64,000 nucleotides of DNA from Planctomycetota bacterium (lineage in GTDB: Bacteria > Planctomycetota > B15-G4 > SIAN01): contig JAEUIC010000029.1 in NCBI GenBank assembly GCA_016795285.1, positions 62,001 to 126,000 of the forward strand. Reading direction: 5' to 3'. Both the position numbers and the translations under genes were made by a program. Shown piece after piece: positions 40,046-49,475 of this stretch. A model generated the notes under the pieces. The model was not told the origin of the DNA. It was given only the letters and a program-made list of their open reading frames with translations, and did not search any database. Numbering within the stretch: the stretch's first letter is position 1; each line of letters starts with the position of its first letter.

Positions 40046-42556
40046 TCAGTAGCTGGAACCGGCCGTCGCCGAAGTGGCGCCGTCCTTGTCGCCGAACTGC
40101 GCCGCCGCGGCGTCGAGCAGGTCGGCCATGCCGGCGCGCAACGACTGGGCGCCGACGTAGATGCTGAAGCGGGTCGCGACGCGGTAGGTCTTGCAGAGCT
40201 TGCGGAGATCGCGGACCAGCTCCTCGCGGTTCCAGTGGAGCAGCAGGATGCCGTCCGGCTGGCGCGCGTTCAGGTGCTCCTGCAGCTTGTCGAGCACGCG
40301 GTCGGGGTTGACGTAGTCGGTCGTCCACCACTCCGCGTCGAAGCCCCACTCGTTGCCGAGCGCGGAGAGGTCGTCCTCGCCGCGATCCTGGTGCTCGTCG
40401 CCGCCGATCACCATCAGCACCGGCCGGCGGCCGAGCGCGTCACGCGCCTTGTCGGCCGCGCTGCGATCGTTGACCCGCTCGTCCTTCGGGCACTCCGCCT
40501 CGGCGCGGCGCACTTCCGCCTCGAAGGCGTCGGGGTTCTTCAGGTAGCAGTCCTTCAGCAGCCGCAGGCCGGTCAGCTTCCACTGCGGCTCGGCGCGCGA
40601 CAGGTAGAGGTCCGCGAGCTGCTTGTGCTGCGCGAACCGCTCCTGGTCGCGACCGCGCATGCGGCCGAGCAGCTCGGCGCGCTCGCACAGGACGCGCGCG
40701 CGATCGAGGGCCTGGCCGACGCGGTCGTCGTCGAAGATCACCGACTCCCAGAAGGCGAGGTCGCCGCTCTGGTAGCAGACGTCGCGCAGGTCGTAGAGCG
40801 CATCGGCCGCGCTCTCCCGCTCGCCCGCCATGTTGAACGCGCGCAGCTCGAGGAGCAGCGCGTCCTTGCGGATCGCGAGGTCTTCGCTGCGCTCGAGGCA
40901 CTGCTCGGCGATGCGCAGCGCGTGCTCGGTGTTGCCGAGGCGCACGAAGTGCTTGCCCATCTCGAGCAGCTGGCGCGGATCGCTCATGTGCGCGAGGTCG
41001 ACGCGCGCGAGCAGCCGTGCGGCCGCCTTCGGCGCCTTCTGCTCGAGCAGCGGCAGCAGGTCCTTCAGCTGGTCGGGGCCCGGACGGAGCCGCTCGAGCG
41101 CGGTCTCGAGCTGGCGCGCCGCCTCCTCCTGCGTCTCCTCCTTGCCTTCCTTCAGCAGGCTCAACGCGAGGAAGTAGCGGATGCGGGCGAGCGTGACCGG
41201 CAGCGGGTTGCGGTACTGCTCGATGCGGCCGAGCGCGTCGCGGAAGTCCTGCGCCGCCTCCGCGAACAGGCCGCGCTCGAAGCGCAGCACGCCGCGGGTG
41301 AAGAAGGCGTTGAACGAGGCGTTCTGCGGATCGGCCGTCGCCTGGTCGAGATGGAGCAGCGCCGCGTCGGCGCCCTTGCGCTCCGGCTGCGGCTCGAGAT
41401 CGGGGACGCCGCGCAGGCCGAGCGCGCACGCCGCGAGGTCGAAGTGCAGCACCGACGCGAGCGTGTGGCCCTCGCCGGCGACTTCGAGCGCCTTCTTGAA
41501 GTGGGTCGCGGCATCGTCGAACTGCTCGAGATGCTGCTTCAACTTGCCGAGCGCGCGATGGAACGGCGCGCGGATCTCGGGCGCCAGGTCATCGAAGCCG
41601 GCGAGGCCCATGCAGCGCTGCAGCAGGTTCTGCACCGCGTCGGGCTCGAAGTTGTCGCCCGGCCGCTCGGCGCGCCGCAACACTTCCGCGAGCGTGTTGC
41701 GCAGCAGCTCGGCCGTCTCGCCGTCGGGGGCGCCGTTGGCCAGCACCGCCTCGAGCGTGCCGACCGCCTCCTCGAGGTTCCCGCTCGCCAGGCTCTGGCG
41801 CAGCAGGATCGGCAGGATCTCCTTGGCGATCAGCGGCTCGGAGAGGAGCGCCTTGATGTCGGGCTTCTCCTCGCCCTCCTTCGGGTGGCGCAACTTGCCG
41901 AGCGTCTGGCCGAACTTGAACCACGCCGCCTCGGCGCCCTGCAGCTCCTCCGCCTTGTAGGCGTCGAACGCGATGCCGTGGCTGCCGTGCGCGTAGCCGA
42001 GCGTGAAGTAGCTCTCGGTGCGCCGCGGGTTGAGCTGCACCAGCGCGAGGACCATCGTCGAAGCGTCGGCCTGACGAGCCGGCGACTGGCCGGCGAGGTC
42101 GATCTCCTTCAGGACCGCGCGATCGAGCGGCGACTCCCACGCCATGTTGGGGCGCCGGAAACCGTCGCGTCCGCGGCCGTAGCGGCCGTAGCCGCGCTCG
42201 CCGCGCGGGCCGCGGTCGCCACCGCCGCCCTCGGGACGTCCCTCGCCGCCACCTTCGGGGCGCGGGCCGTCGTAGCGCGGGCCTTCGGCGCGGGGGCCGT
42301 CGTGACGCGGGCCGCGATCGTGGCGCGGGCCACGGTCGCCGCGATCTCCACGCGGGCCACGGTCGTGCCGCGGGCCGCGATCGCCACCGCGATCCATGCG
42401 CGGGCCGCGGTCGCCGCCGCGATCACCGCCGCCGCCCCGTCCCCGACCACCGCGACCGCCGCGTCCACCGCGGCCTCCACGGCCGCCGCGCGGCGGGCCG
42501 CCGTCGCCTCCACCGCCGAAATCGGACTGCGGGGGAGCTTCCATACCTTCGTCCAT
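40046..42556 (-). CDS. RGG-rich disordered N-terminus, TPR-like solenoid and DUF2325-like C-terminal domain
   Basis: 836 residues from ATG 42556 (an ATG four codons later is possible). Residues 13-140 are Gly/Arg/Asp-rich: repeats of RGG, GDRGP and RHDRGP, as in RNA-binding disordered tails. Residues of about 145-690 form repeated helix pairs of TPR type (NPQNASFNAFFTRGVLRFERG, LLKEGKEETQEEAARQLETALERL, LVRLGNTEHALRIAEQCLE). The last 115 residues start with RRPVLMVIGGDEHQD, then GILLLHWNREELVRDLRKLCKTY, which resembles the Rossmann-like DUF2325. No signal peptide. Probably an RNA- or protein-binding scaffold, a guess from architecture. It lies 69 bases before tdh on the same strand, though a functional link is unclear. 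Confidence 0.72.
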   Translation of the reverse strand: MDEGMEAPPQSDFGGGGDGGPPRGGRGGRGGRGGRGGRGRGGGGDRGGDRGPRMDRGGDRGPRHDRGPRGDRGDRGPRHDRGPRHDGPRAEGPRYDGPRPEGGGEGRPEGGGGDRGPRGERGYGRYGRGRDGFRRPNMAWESPLDRAVLKEIDLAGQSPARQADASTMVLALVQLNPRRTESYFTLGYAHGSHGIAFDAYKAEELQGAEAAWFKFGQTLGKLRHPKEGEEKPDIKALLSEPLIAKEILPILLRQSLASGNLEEAVGTLEAVLANGAPDGETAELLRNTLAEVLRRAERPGDNFEPDAVQNLLQRCMGLAGFDDLAPEIRAPFHRALGKLKQHLEQFDDAATHFKKALEVAGEGHTLASVLHFDLAACALGLRGVPDLEPQPERKGADAALLHLDQATADPQNASFNAFFTRGVLRFERGLFAEAAQDFRDALGRIEQYRNPLPVTLARIRYFLALSLLKEGKEETQEEAARQLETALERLRPGPDQLKDLLPLLEQKAPKAAARLLARVDLAHMSDPRQLLEMGKHFVRLGNTEHALRIAEQCLERSEDLAIRKDALLLELRAFNMAGERESAADALYDLRDVCYQSGDLAFWESVIFDDDRVGQALDRARVLCERAELLGRMRGRDQERFAQHKQLADLYLSRAEPQWKLTGLRLLKDCYLKNPDAFEAEVRRAEAECPKDERVNDRSAADKARDALGRRPVLMVIGGDEHQDRGEDDLSALGNEWGFDAEWWTTDYVNPDRVLDKLQEHLNARQPDGILLLHWNREELVRDLRKLCKTYRVATRFSIYVGAQSLRAGMADLLDAAAAQFGDKDGATSATAGSSY
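42145..42520. repeat. Low-complexity RGG/GDRGP-coding tract
   Basis: Part of the coding region above, made of imperfect repeats of CGG/CCG/CGA triplets that encode Gly, Arg, Asp, Pro and His. It is prone to slippage and alignment error, and should be checked in assemblies. Confidence 0.7.
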
Positions 42557-42856
42557 CGCTGACCTTTCTTTCCCCGGCCGCGAAGAGGTGCGACGGGGAA
42601 ACCAGAAGAAGTAGGGCGCCGCGCCGTCGACTCCCCGAGGACACGAGCTAGGCGCGCAGCCAGCGGACCTCGGCCGGCGAGCCCGTGGAGAGGAGACCCC
42701 ACGATCGACATCGGCACCGTGGAGCGGGGGCCGGGAAACCCCGGCGCGCTCCGAAGTGCGAGGGCGGGGATTCTCGCGGCCGGTGAATCCTTTATCAATG
42801 TCGCCCTTCGCGCCGGCCCGCCGACTCCTCGCCCGCGCGTCACCTCGGAGCGCGCC
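42557..42856. other. Divergent intergenic region with candidate TATCAAT box
   Basis: 300 bases between the RGG/TPR gene and the acyl-CoA ligase-like gene. TATCAAT at 42793-42799 is the most A/T-rich spot and a plausible -10 for the ligase, about 58 bases before its GTG. A frame upstream of that GTG is open back to 42719, but GGAG before 42857 favours the shorter protein. No RNA gene seen. Confidence 0.45.
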
Positions 42857-44422
42857 GTGATCGCCTCGATCCTCGCCCACGCGGCGTCGCACTACGCCGG
42901 GTCCACCGCTTTCGAAGAGGCCGGTCGGAGCCTCACCTACCGCGACTTCGCCGAGCGGGTCGCGAGGCTCTCGGCGCTGCTGTCGACGTTCGGAATCAGC
43001 CCTGGCGAGCGCGTCGCGATCCTGGCGGAGAACAGCGTCGCACTGGCCGAGTGGTACTTCGCCGCGGCCCACGGCGGCTTCGTGCTAGTGCCCCTCAACT
43101 TCCGCTCTCACCCGGAGGGACTGGCCCGCGTCGTCGCCCATTCGGGGGCGAAGCTCCTGGTGGCGACCGACCGCTTCACGGCGCTCGCCGCCGCGACCCG
43201 GGCCGCGCTCGAGAGCGTCGCCGCCGGCTGCGCGCCGCCCCACCTGCTGCGGCTCGATCGGCTCTTCGAACAGACCCGCGAGGCCACCCCACCGCGGCGG
43301 GCCGTCGATGTCGCGCCCGACGCGCCGGCCCACCTCTACTACACGAGCGGCACCACCGGCGACCCGAAGGGCGTCGTCCTCACCCACCGCAACGTCGCGA
43401 GCCATGCGCTGCTGGCCATCGCGGCGCTCGGACTGCGCGAGAGCGACGTGTGGGGTCACATCGCGCCGATGTTCCACCTCGCCGACGCGTGGGCGACCTT
43501 CGCGATCACCTGGGTGGGCGGCCGCCACGTCATGGTGCCCGACTTCGATCCGCCGCGGGTGCTCGAGGTGCTGGCGGGCGCGGTCACGATGACCAACCTC
43601 GTCCCGACGATGCTGACCGATCTGGTCCACCACCCGGCGGCGAGCGGCCGCGCCTACCCGCAGCTGCGCCGCCTCCTGTCGGGCGGGGCGCCGATCGCGC
43701 CGGCGCTGGTCGCCAAGGTGATGACCACCTTCGGTTGCGAGTACGTGCAGACCTACGGGCTCACCGAGACGAGTCCCTACCTCACCATGTCGCTCCTGCC
43801 GGCGCGCCTCGCCGCACTCCCGGCGGCGGAGCAGTTCCGCTACCGCTGCAAGACCGGGCGACCGCTCGCTGGCGTCGAAGTGCGCGTCGTGCGCGACGAC
43901 GGGACGCCGGTCGCTGCCGATGGCAAAGAGGTCGGCGAGATCACCTGCCGCGGCGACACCGTCACCCCCGGCTACTGGCAGAACCCCGCTGCGACCGCCG
44001 CCGCCTTCCGCGCCGGCTGGTTCCTCACCGGCGACCTCGCGGTGGTCGACGGCGACGGCTTCCTCCACATCGTCGATCGCAAGAAGGACGTCATCAAGAC
44101 GGGCGGCGAGAGCGTCTTCTCGACCGAGGTCGAGCAGGTCCTCTACGCCCACCCCGGCGTGAAGGAGGCGGCGGTGATCGGATTGCCGCACGCGCGTTGG
44201 GGCGAGGCGGTGGTCGCCGTCGTGGTGCGACGCGCCGCGGACGCGGCCGCCACGATGACCCCGCTCGACGCCGCCGAGCTGCTCCGCCACTGCCGCGCCC
44301 ACCTCGGCGGACCGCAGGTCCCGAAGGCGGTCGTCTTCCAGGACGCGCTCCCGCGCACCGGCTCGGGCAAGCTCGCCAAACGGATGCTGCGCGACGCCCT
44401 GCGCACCTTGGAGCTGCCATGA
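42857..44422 (+). CDS. AMP-forming acyl-CoA ligase-like enzyme (ANL superfamily)
   Basis: 521 residues from GTG 42857, which has GGAG exactly six bases upstream. The enzyme activates a carboxylic acid with ATP and passes it to CoA. Motifs in order: the P-loop-like YYTSGTTGDPKGVVLTHRN, then MFHLADAW, the substrate-site YGLTETSPYL, GWFLTGDLAVVDGDGFLHIVDRKKDVIKTGGESV (the hinge and A8 region, quoted in part), EVEQVLYAHPGVKEAAVIG and PRTGSGKLAKRMLRD with the catalytic Lys. Length is normal for medium- or long-chain acyl-CoA synthetases or aryl-CoA ligases; the substrate is not clear. Its TGA overlaps the next ATG by four bases (ATGA). Confidence 0.88.
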   Translation: MIASILAHAASHYAGSTAFEEAGRSLTYRDFAERVARLSALLSTFGISPGERVAILAENSVALAEWYFAAAHGGFVLVPLNFRSHPEGLARVVAHSGAKLLVATDRFTALAAATRAALESVAAGCAPPHLLRLDRLFEQTREATPPRRAVDVAPDAPAHLYYTSGTTGDPKGVVLTHRNVASHALLAIAALGLRESDVWGHIAPMFHLADAWATFAITWVGGRHVMVPDFDPPRVLEVLAGAVTMTNLVPTMLTDLVHHPAASGRAYPQLRRLLSGGAPIAPALVAKVMTTFGCEYVQTYGLTETSPYLTMSLLPARLAALPAAEQFRYRCKTGRPLAGVEVRVVRDDGTPVAADGKEVGEITCRGDTVTPGYWQNPAATAAAFRAGWFLTGDLAVVDGDGFLHIVDRKKDVIKTGGESVFSTEVEQVLYAHPGVKEAAVIGLPHARWGEAVVAVVVRRAADAAATMTPLDAAELLRHCRAHLGGPQVPKAVVFQDALPRTGSGKLAKRMLRDALRTLELP

Positions 44423-46368
44423 ACCGTTCGCTCGCGCGGACCGCGCGGACCGCGACGCGGAGCCCGTTGCTGGCCGCGCTGCTCGCCGTCGCCACGGCGC
44501 CGCTCGCCGCGGCCGACGAATCGCTCGCCACCTTCCGCGGCCGACTCGTCGAAGCGGACGGCCAGCCGGCGGCGCACCTCGCAGTGACGCTGATCGAGTA
44601 CCGCAGCGAACTCACCGCCACCTTCGGCGAGGACGCCTTCGACGACCTCCCCGCCGACTCGACCGAGCTCCTCCGCGCCACCGCCCGCACCGACGCCGAC
44701 GGCCGCTTCGAACTGGCCGGCGCCTCCGCCGAGCGGCTCCACCTGCTCGGCATCGAACTCGGCGCGGCGCGCGCGACGCTCCGCCTGATCGACCAGTCGC
44801 CGACGCGCGGCGGCGTGACCGACCTCGGCGACTTCTCGTTGGCGGCCGGCATCACGCTGCGCGGTCGCGTCGTCGATCGAGAGAAGCGACCGCTCGCCGG
44901 CGTCCGCGTGCGCGCGCTGCCCGCCTTCGCCCTGCCGCTGCTGCCGGCGCTGCTCGACCTCGCGCTGCGCGAGCAGCGCCCCGACCGCCCCTTCCTCGCC
45001 GCCGCCCCGGGCGCCGTCTTCCTCGAGCGCCCGCGCTGGGCCGCCTCCCTCGAAGCCGCGCTCCCGCTCCCCACCACCGCGAGCGCCCCTGACGGCTCCT
45101 TCGAGCTGCCCCACGTCGCCTTCGGCCGCATCACGCTCAGCCTCGACCACGCCGGCTTCGTCGCCGCGAGCCACACCGTCGCGCCCCCGGCCGACGCGAT
45201 CCAGCACGACTTCGGCGAGCTGCTGCTCGCGCCCGGCGCCACCGTCCGCTTCCAGCTGCGCGCCGGCGACCCGCTGCCGATCGATGCACGCGTCCACGCC
45301 GGCCCGGCCGAGCGGCTCGGCGAACTCGGCGTCGCGGCGTTTGGTCGCGAGCTCGGCGCGTGGCCCGCCGGCGGCGAGGTGGCGCTCGACGCGGTGCCGA
45401 TCGGCGCCGAGACGCTCCTCTCGCTGCAGCGCCATGCGGGCGGGCCGGTGCAAGTGCTCGGCCCCTTCGCGGGCGACCGCGTCGAGGTCGCGCTTCCGCC
45501 GGTGGGCGACGTCGAGCTGCAGGTGCGCGATGCCAGCGGTGCCCCGCGCGACGACGGCGAGTTCCGCTTCATGGTGCTCGGCGAAACGGCCGCTCCGCTG
45601 CGCGGCTTCGGTCAGCCGTGGAACCTCGATCCGCTGGTGCAGCGCGAGGGCGAGGGGCGCTATCGACTGCGCGACTTGCCGCAGGGCGACCTGATGGTGC
45701 TGGCGCGCGCGCCCGGTTCGGGCTTCGCCAGCAAGGTGACGCGCGTGGCCGCGGAGCCCGCGCGGCTCGAACTCGCGCTGCCGGTCGAGGTACCGCGCCG
45801 CCTCCAAGTGGTCGGCCCCGCGGGCGAGCCGCTCGTCGGCGCCGAGGTGACGGCGCTTTCGACCACCTCGCGCGGCATCGGCGACCCGATCGGCTTCGCG
45901 CTCACCGACGCGACCGGCCACGCCACGCTCCACCACCTGCAGCGCGACCTGACGCTGGTGGTCCGCGTCGCCCATCGCGGCCACTGCGCGCTGGTGCACG
46001 CCGATCCCGCGCAAGGCGGCGCCGAGACGCTGCGCGTCGAGCTGCCGCGCGGCGGACGACTCGAAGGCCGCCTCGTGCGCGCCGCGGAGTCGAGCGCCGC
46101 CCTCGAAGGCACCGTCGCGCTGCGCTGGTCGGGCCCCGCCGGCGCCCCCGAGGACCAGCTGCCGCGCTTCGCGATCGTGCAGAGCGACGGCACCTTCGCG
46201 CTGCCCCACCTGCGACCCGGCCCGTGGCAGCTCGACCTCCATCCGCGCTTGGCGCGCCTCGGCCCCGCCGAACTCGCCGCCTGGTTCACCGCGCCGCCGC
46301 GGCCGCTGCTGCGCCAGACCGTGCACCTCGTCGAAGGGGAGACGACGCACGTGGAGCTGTCGCGGTAG
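44419..46368 (+). CDS. Secreted beta-sandwich protein, paralogue of the next gene
   Basis: 649 residues from ATG 44419, translationally coupled to the ligase gene. A signal peptide covers about 1-33 (LLAALLAVATAPLAAA). The mature part is a series of sandwich modules: FRGRLVEADGQPAAHLAVTL, TARTDADGRFELAGAS, LRGRVVDREKRPLAGVRVRAL, TASAPDGSFELPHVAFG, and VVGPAGEPLVGAEVTAL. This is the carboxypeptidase-regulatory-like pattern. It aligns along most of its length with the protein encoded at 46460-49465, which shares GRLVEADG.P, GI.LG..RAT..L and the PL.GAR.R.LP turn. No catalytic site. Probably a cell-surface or periplasmic scaffold; function unknown. Confidence 0.78.
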   Translation: MNRSLARTARTATRSPLLAALLAVATAPLAAADESLATFRGRLVEADGQPAAHLAVTLIEYRSELTATFGEDAFDDLPADSTELLRATARTDADGRFELAGASAERLHLLGIELGAARATLRLIDQSPTRGGVTDLGDFSLAAGITLRGRVVDREKRPLAGVRVRALPAFALPLLPALLDLALREQRPDRPFLAAAPGAVFLERPRWAASLEAALPLPTTASAPDGSFELPHVAFGRITLSLDHAGFVAASHTVAPPADAIQHDFGELLLAPGATVRFQLRAGDPLPIDARVHAGPAERLGELGVAAFGRELGAWPAGGEVALDAVPIGAETLLSLQRHAGGPVQVLGPFAGDRVEVALPPVGDVELQVRDASGAPRDDGEFRFMVLGETAAPLRGFGQPWNLDPLVQREGEGRYRLRDLPQGDLMVLARAPGSGFASKVTRVAAEPARLELALPVEVPRRLQVVGPAGEPLVGAEVTALSTTSRGIGDPIGFALTDATGHATLHHLQRDLTLVVRVAHRGHCALVHADPAQGGAETLRVELPRGGRLEGRLVRAAESSAALEGTVALRWSGPAGAPEDQLPRFAIVQSDGTFALPHLRPGPWQLDLHPRLARLGPAELAAWFTAPPRPLLRQTVHLVEGETTHVELSR

Positions 46369-46415
46369 CCACGCGCCGGAGCTGCGCGACCTGAACGGAG
46401 CGCGCGGCCGCCCCC

Positions 46416-46421
46416 TACCAT
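46416..46421 (+). promoter_or_regulatory. TACCAT -10 box of the 1001-residue paralogue
   Basis: TACCAT 38 bases before ATG 46460, giving a leader of about 30 bases that includes GAGGAG. Same hexamer as the leaderless set, but here with a Shine-Dalgarno. Confidence 0.4.
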
Positions 46422-46459
46422 GCCCTCCCGCACTCCGACCGCCCGAGGAGCCCCTGTCG

Positions 46460-49400
46460 ATGAAGCGTCGCGAAGCCGGTTTCGCCCGTTCGAGCGTCGT
46501 CCTCCTGCTCGGCGCGCTCGCGCTGCTCGGCGGGCTCGCGTGGTGGCTGTTGCGCGACGATCGGCCCGGCGGCGGCGGACCGCGCGTCGAGGTGCCGCGC
46601 GTCGACACGCCCGCGCCGCTCGCGCCCGTCGCGGAGGCGGAGGGAATCACGCCGACGCGCGAGCTCGCGCCGACGCCCGTCGTGCCGGTCGTGGCGGTCG
46701 CCGATGAACTCGATGCGCGCCCCGCTCCCGAGAGCTTCACGCGCGAGCTCTCGGGCCTCCACGGCCGCCTCGTCGAGGCCGACGGCACGCCCGTCCCGAA
46801 CCTGAAGGTCGAGCTGCTGCAGCTCGAGCTCGATCTGGTGATGGCGAGCTTCGAGGGCGGCTTCGCCGATCCGCCGAAGCGCTTCAGCGAGCCGATCGTC
46901 GCGACGACCAAGGCGCGCGCCGACGGCGTCTTCGAGCTGCACGACGTGCAGAGCACGCCGATCATGGTGCTCGGCATCGACCTCGGTGGCGGGCGCGCGA
47001 CGGCGCAACTGGTCGAGGCTTCGTTCACGCGCGGCGCCACCGTCGACCTCGGCGACATCGTGCTGCCGCCGCATGTCACCTTCACCGGCAAGCTCGAGGA
47101 CGCCGAGGGGGCGCCGCTCGCGGGCGCGCGCCTCCGCGTGCTGCCGCAGCTGCCGTGGCCGATCCCGCCGCAGGCGCTGCAGGTCGGCGTGCAGGACATC
47201 CGCAGCGATTGCGCGGCGCTGATCGCCGTCGACCCCGTCCGCACCGTGATGGCGATGCCGGCGCCGCTGCGCTTCCTCTTCGATCGCCTGCCCCTGCCGA
47301 CCACGCGCACCGAAGCGGACGGCACCTTCCGCGTCGCCGGCATCCCCGCCGGCCTCGTCACCGTGCTGGTCGACCACCCCGGCCACCTCGGCCTCGTGCG
47401 CGGCCCGATCCCGACCGGCCGACGCGCGGAGCAGGACATCGGCACGCTGCGCCTCCCCGAAGGGCGCACGGTGAGCGGCCGCGTCGTCGCGGGCGAGCAG
47501 CCGCTCGCCGGCGCGCGCCTCTACGTCGGCGCGACCCTGCCGATCGGCCAGATCTTCGGCGTCGGCGAGGACGGCATGGTGGCGATCGGCCAGCCGGCCG
47601 GACCGACCGCCGCCGACGGCACCTTCTCGCTCGGCGGCCTCCCGGAGAACGGCGAGGTCGTCTGCGCGCTGCAGCGCCAAGCGGGCGACCCGTGGCAGCT
47701 CTTCGGCCCCTTCCCGGCTGACACGGCGATCACCCTCGAGCTGCCGCCCGCCACCACCCTGAACGTCGCGATCCAGGACGGCAAGCAGCAGCCAGTGCGC
47801 GGCGCCGAGCTGCGCTTCGTCGAGGTGACGCCCGTCAACGAGCTGCCGTTCCTCTTCAAGCCGGCCGAGCTGAAGGGGCGGGTCACGGAAGTCGAGCCGG
47901 GCCGCTACGTCGTGCGCGAGCTGCCGATCGGCGAGTGGCGCGTCCTCGCGCGCGCGCCGGGCTACGGCATCGGCGCCGAGCAGGTGACGCTGCCGGCGGA
48001 GGGCGCCACGACGGTGCTGACGCTCGGCGGCGCGGTGTCGCTCTCGGTGCAGGTCACCGACGCCGCCGCGCAGCCGATCGACTACGCGCTGGTCACCGCG
48101 CTCTCCACCTTCCAGGGTGCCCACGTGATGCCGTTCACCGCGGCGCGCACCGATCCGGAGGGCAAGGCGACGCTCGCCGCGCTGCCGATCGCCTCGCCGC
48201 TGGCGCTGCGCGTGGTCCATCCCGGCTACGCGCGCGGCTACCTCAAGATCAGCAGCGAAGAGCTCCTCGCGAATGCTCCGGTGGTGGTCGCGCTGGCGCG
48301 CGGCGGCGACCTCGTCGGCCGCGTCCAGACGCAGGGCGCCCCGCCACCGAAGCCGCTGATGCTGCTGCTCGAATCGCGCGACGACATCGACAACGTGCCC
48401 GAGTCGGAGATGCCCCACTTCGGCCTCACGCAGGCCGACGGCACCTTCGCCGTGCGCCACCTGACGCCGGGTCGGTGGCGCTACATGGTCTTCGCCCGCT
48501 TCCTTTCCGCGGGGCCGCTCGATCTGGTGAAGCGGATCGCGGCCGACAACGAGCCGGAGCCGCTCGCGGAGGGCGAGTTCGAGATCGCCGAAGGGCAGGA
48601 GACGACGCTCGAGATCGAGGCGCTGCCCGACGTGCCGATGGTGCCGGCGCGCCTGTTCGGCGAGGTGCGCGTGGCCGGCGAACGGATCGCGGGCGCGCAG
48701 ATCCAGGTGGCGGGCCGGCGCTGGGAGAACGCCGAGAGCGATGCGCAGGGCGCCTTCGCGATCGAGTCGCTGCGGCCGGGCCGCTACACGGTCACCGTCC
48801 ATCGGATGAGCGAGCACGGCCGCTCGCTGATCCATCAGGAGTCGATCCTGCTCGGCTCCGGCGAGCAGCGCGAGCTGCGGGTCGATGCGCAGATGAGCGC
48901 CTTCCCGGTCGTGGTGCTGCAACCCGACGGCGCGCCGGCCGAAGGGGCCACGCTCTCGACCCACATCCAGTCGGAGGGCGACGACCAGAGCTCGACCGTC
49001 TCGTTCGGCGGCGGCGGCACGCGCACCGACGCGGAAGGGCGCGCGACGCTCGAGCTCCTGCCGAAGCGCTTCTCCCTGGTCGCGTCGCATCAGGAGTTCG
49101 GCCGCACGAAGGTCGAGATCGACGCGGCGCGGCCGCCCGACGAGCCGCTCGTCGTCACGCTGCTGGCCGGAGTGCCCATCGCCGGGCGCGTCGAGGTGGC
49201 CGGCTGGCGTCCCGACCCGAACGCCGAGCGCGAGGAGATCCAGCTCTACCTGTCGCCCATCGAAGGGGACGGCGTGCCCGACGAGGGGTTCGACCGCTGG
49301 TTCCAGCTCGAAGCGGAGAAGCTCACCTTCGAGCTGAAGAACGGCGTCGGCGGGCGCTGGCGCGCGATGCTCTGGATCTCGAACTCGGGTTCCATGCGGC

Positions 49401-49465
49401 AGCTCGAGTTCGACGTCCCGGCGGGCGGAGCGACCGACCTGGTGCTGCGCTTCGATTCGAACTGA
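46460..49465 (+). CDS. Membrane-anchored multi-domain beta-sandwich protein
   Basis: 1001 residues from ATG 46460. One hydrophobic segment near the start (SVVLLLGALALLGGLAWWLL, about 12-31) followed by charged residues is an uncleaved anchor or signal. After a Pro/Val-rich linker come at least eight carboxypeptidase-regulatory-like modules (LHGRLVEADGTPVPNLKVEL, KARADGVFELHDV, FTGKLEDAEGAPLAGARLRV, TRTEADGTFRVAGIPAG, ADGTFSLGGLPENG, VQVTDAAAQPIDYALV and others). It is a longer paralogue of the gene at 44419. No enzyme motif is seen. The modules probably form an elongated periplasmic rod. Confidence 0.78.
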   Translation: MKRREAGFARSSVVLLLGALALLGGLAWWLLRDDRPGGGGPRVEVPRVDTPAPLAPVAEAEGITPTRELAPTPVVPVVAVADELDARPAPESFTRELSGLHGRLVEADGTPVPNLKVELLQLELDLVMASFEGGFADPPKRFSEPIVATTKARADGVFELHDVQSTPIMVLGIDLGGGRATAQLVEASFTRGATVDLGDIVLPPHVTFTGKLEDAEGAPLAGARLRVLPQLPWPIPPQALQVGVQDIRSDCAALIAVDPVRTVMAMPAPLRFLFDRLPLPTTRTEADGTFRVAGIPAGLVTVLVDHPGHLGLVRGPIPTGRRAEQDIGTLRLPEGRTVSGRVVAGEQPLAGARLYVGATLPIGQIFGVGEDGMVAIGQPAGPTAADGTFSLGGLPENGEVVCALQRQAGDPWQLFGPFPADTAITLELPPATTLNVAIQDGKQQPVRGAELRFVEVTPVNELPFLFKPAELKGRVTEVEPGRYVVRELPIGEWRVLARAPGYGIGAEQVTLPAEGATTVLTLGGAVSLSVQVTDAAAQPIDYALVTALSTFQGAHVMPFTAARTDPEGKATLAALPIASPLALRVVHPGYARGYLKISSEELLANAPVVVALARGGDLVGRVQTQGAPPPKPLMLLLESRDDIDNVPESEMPHFGLTQADGTFAVRHLTPGRWRYMVFARFLSAGPLDLVKRIAADNEPEPLAEGEFEIAEGQETTLEIEALPDVPMVPARLFGEVRVAGERIAGAQIQVAGRRWENAESDAQGAFAIESLRPGRYTVTVHRMSEHGRSLIHQESILLGSGEQRELRVDAQMSAFPVVVLQPDGAPAEGATLSTHIQSEGDDQSSTVSFGGGGTRTDAEGRATLELLPKRFSLVASHQEFGRTKVEIDAARPPDEPLVVTLLAGVPIAGRVEVAGWRPDPNAEREEIQLYLSPIEGDGVPDEGFDRWFQLEAEKLTFELKNGVGGRWRAMLWISNSGSMRQLEFDVPAGGATDLVLRFDSN

Positions 49466-49475
49466 GGGCTTCGCG

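Noticed and set aside
42145..42520. GC-rich repeat tract taken as a possible CRISPR or satellite array
   Set aside because: The units are short, imperfect and in frame with an RGG/GDRGP-coding region; there are no spacers.
37736..42562. A 1608-codon plus-strand frame opposite kbl, tdh and the RGG protein
   Set aside because: Same reasons: a shadow frame across three well-supported minus-strand genes.
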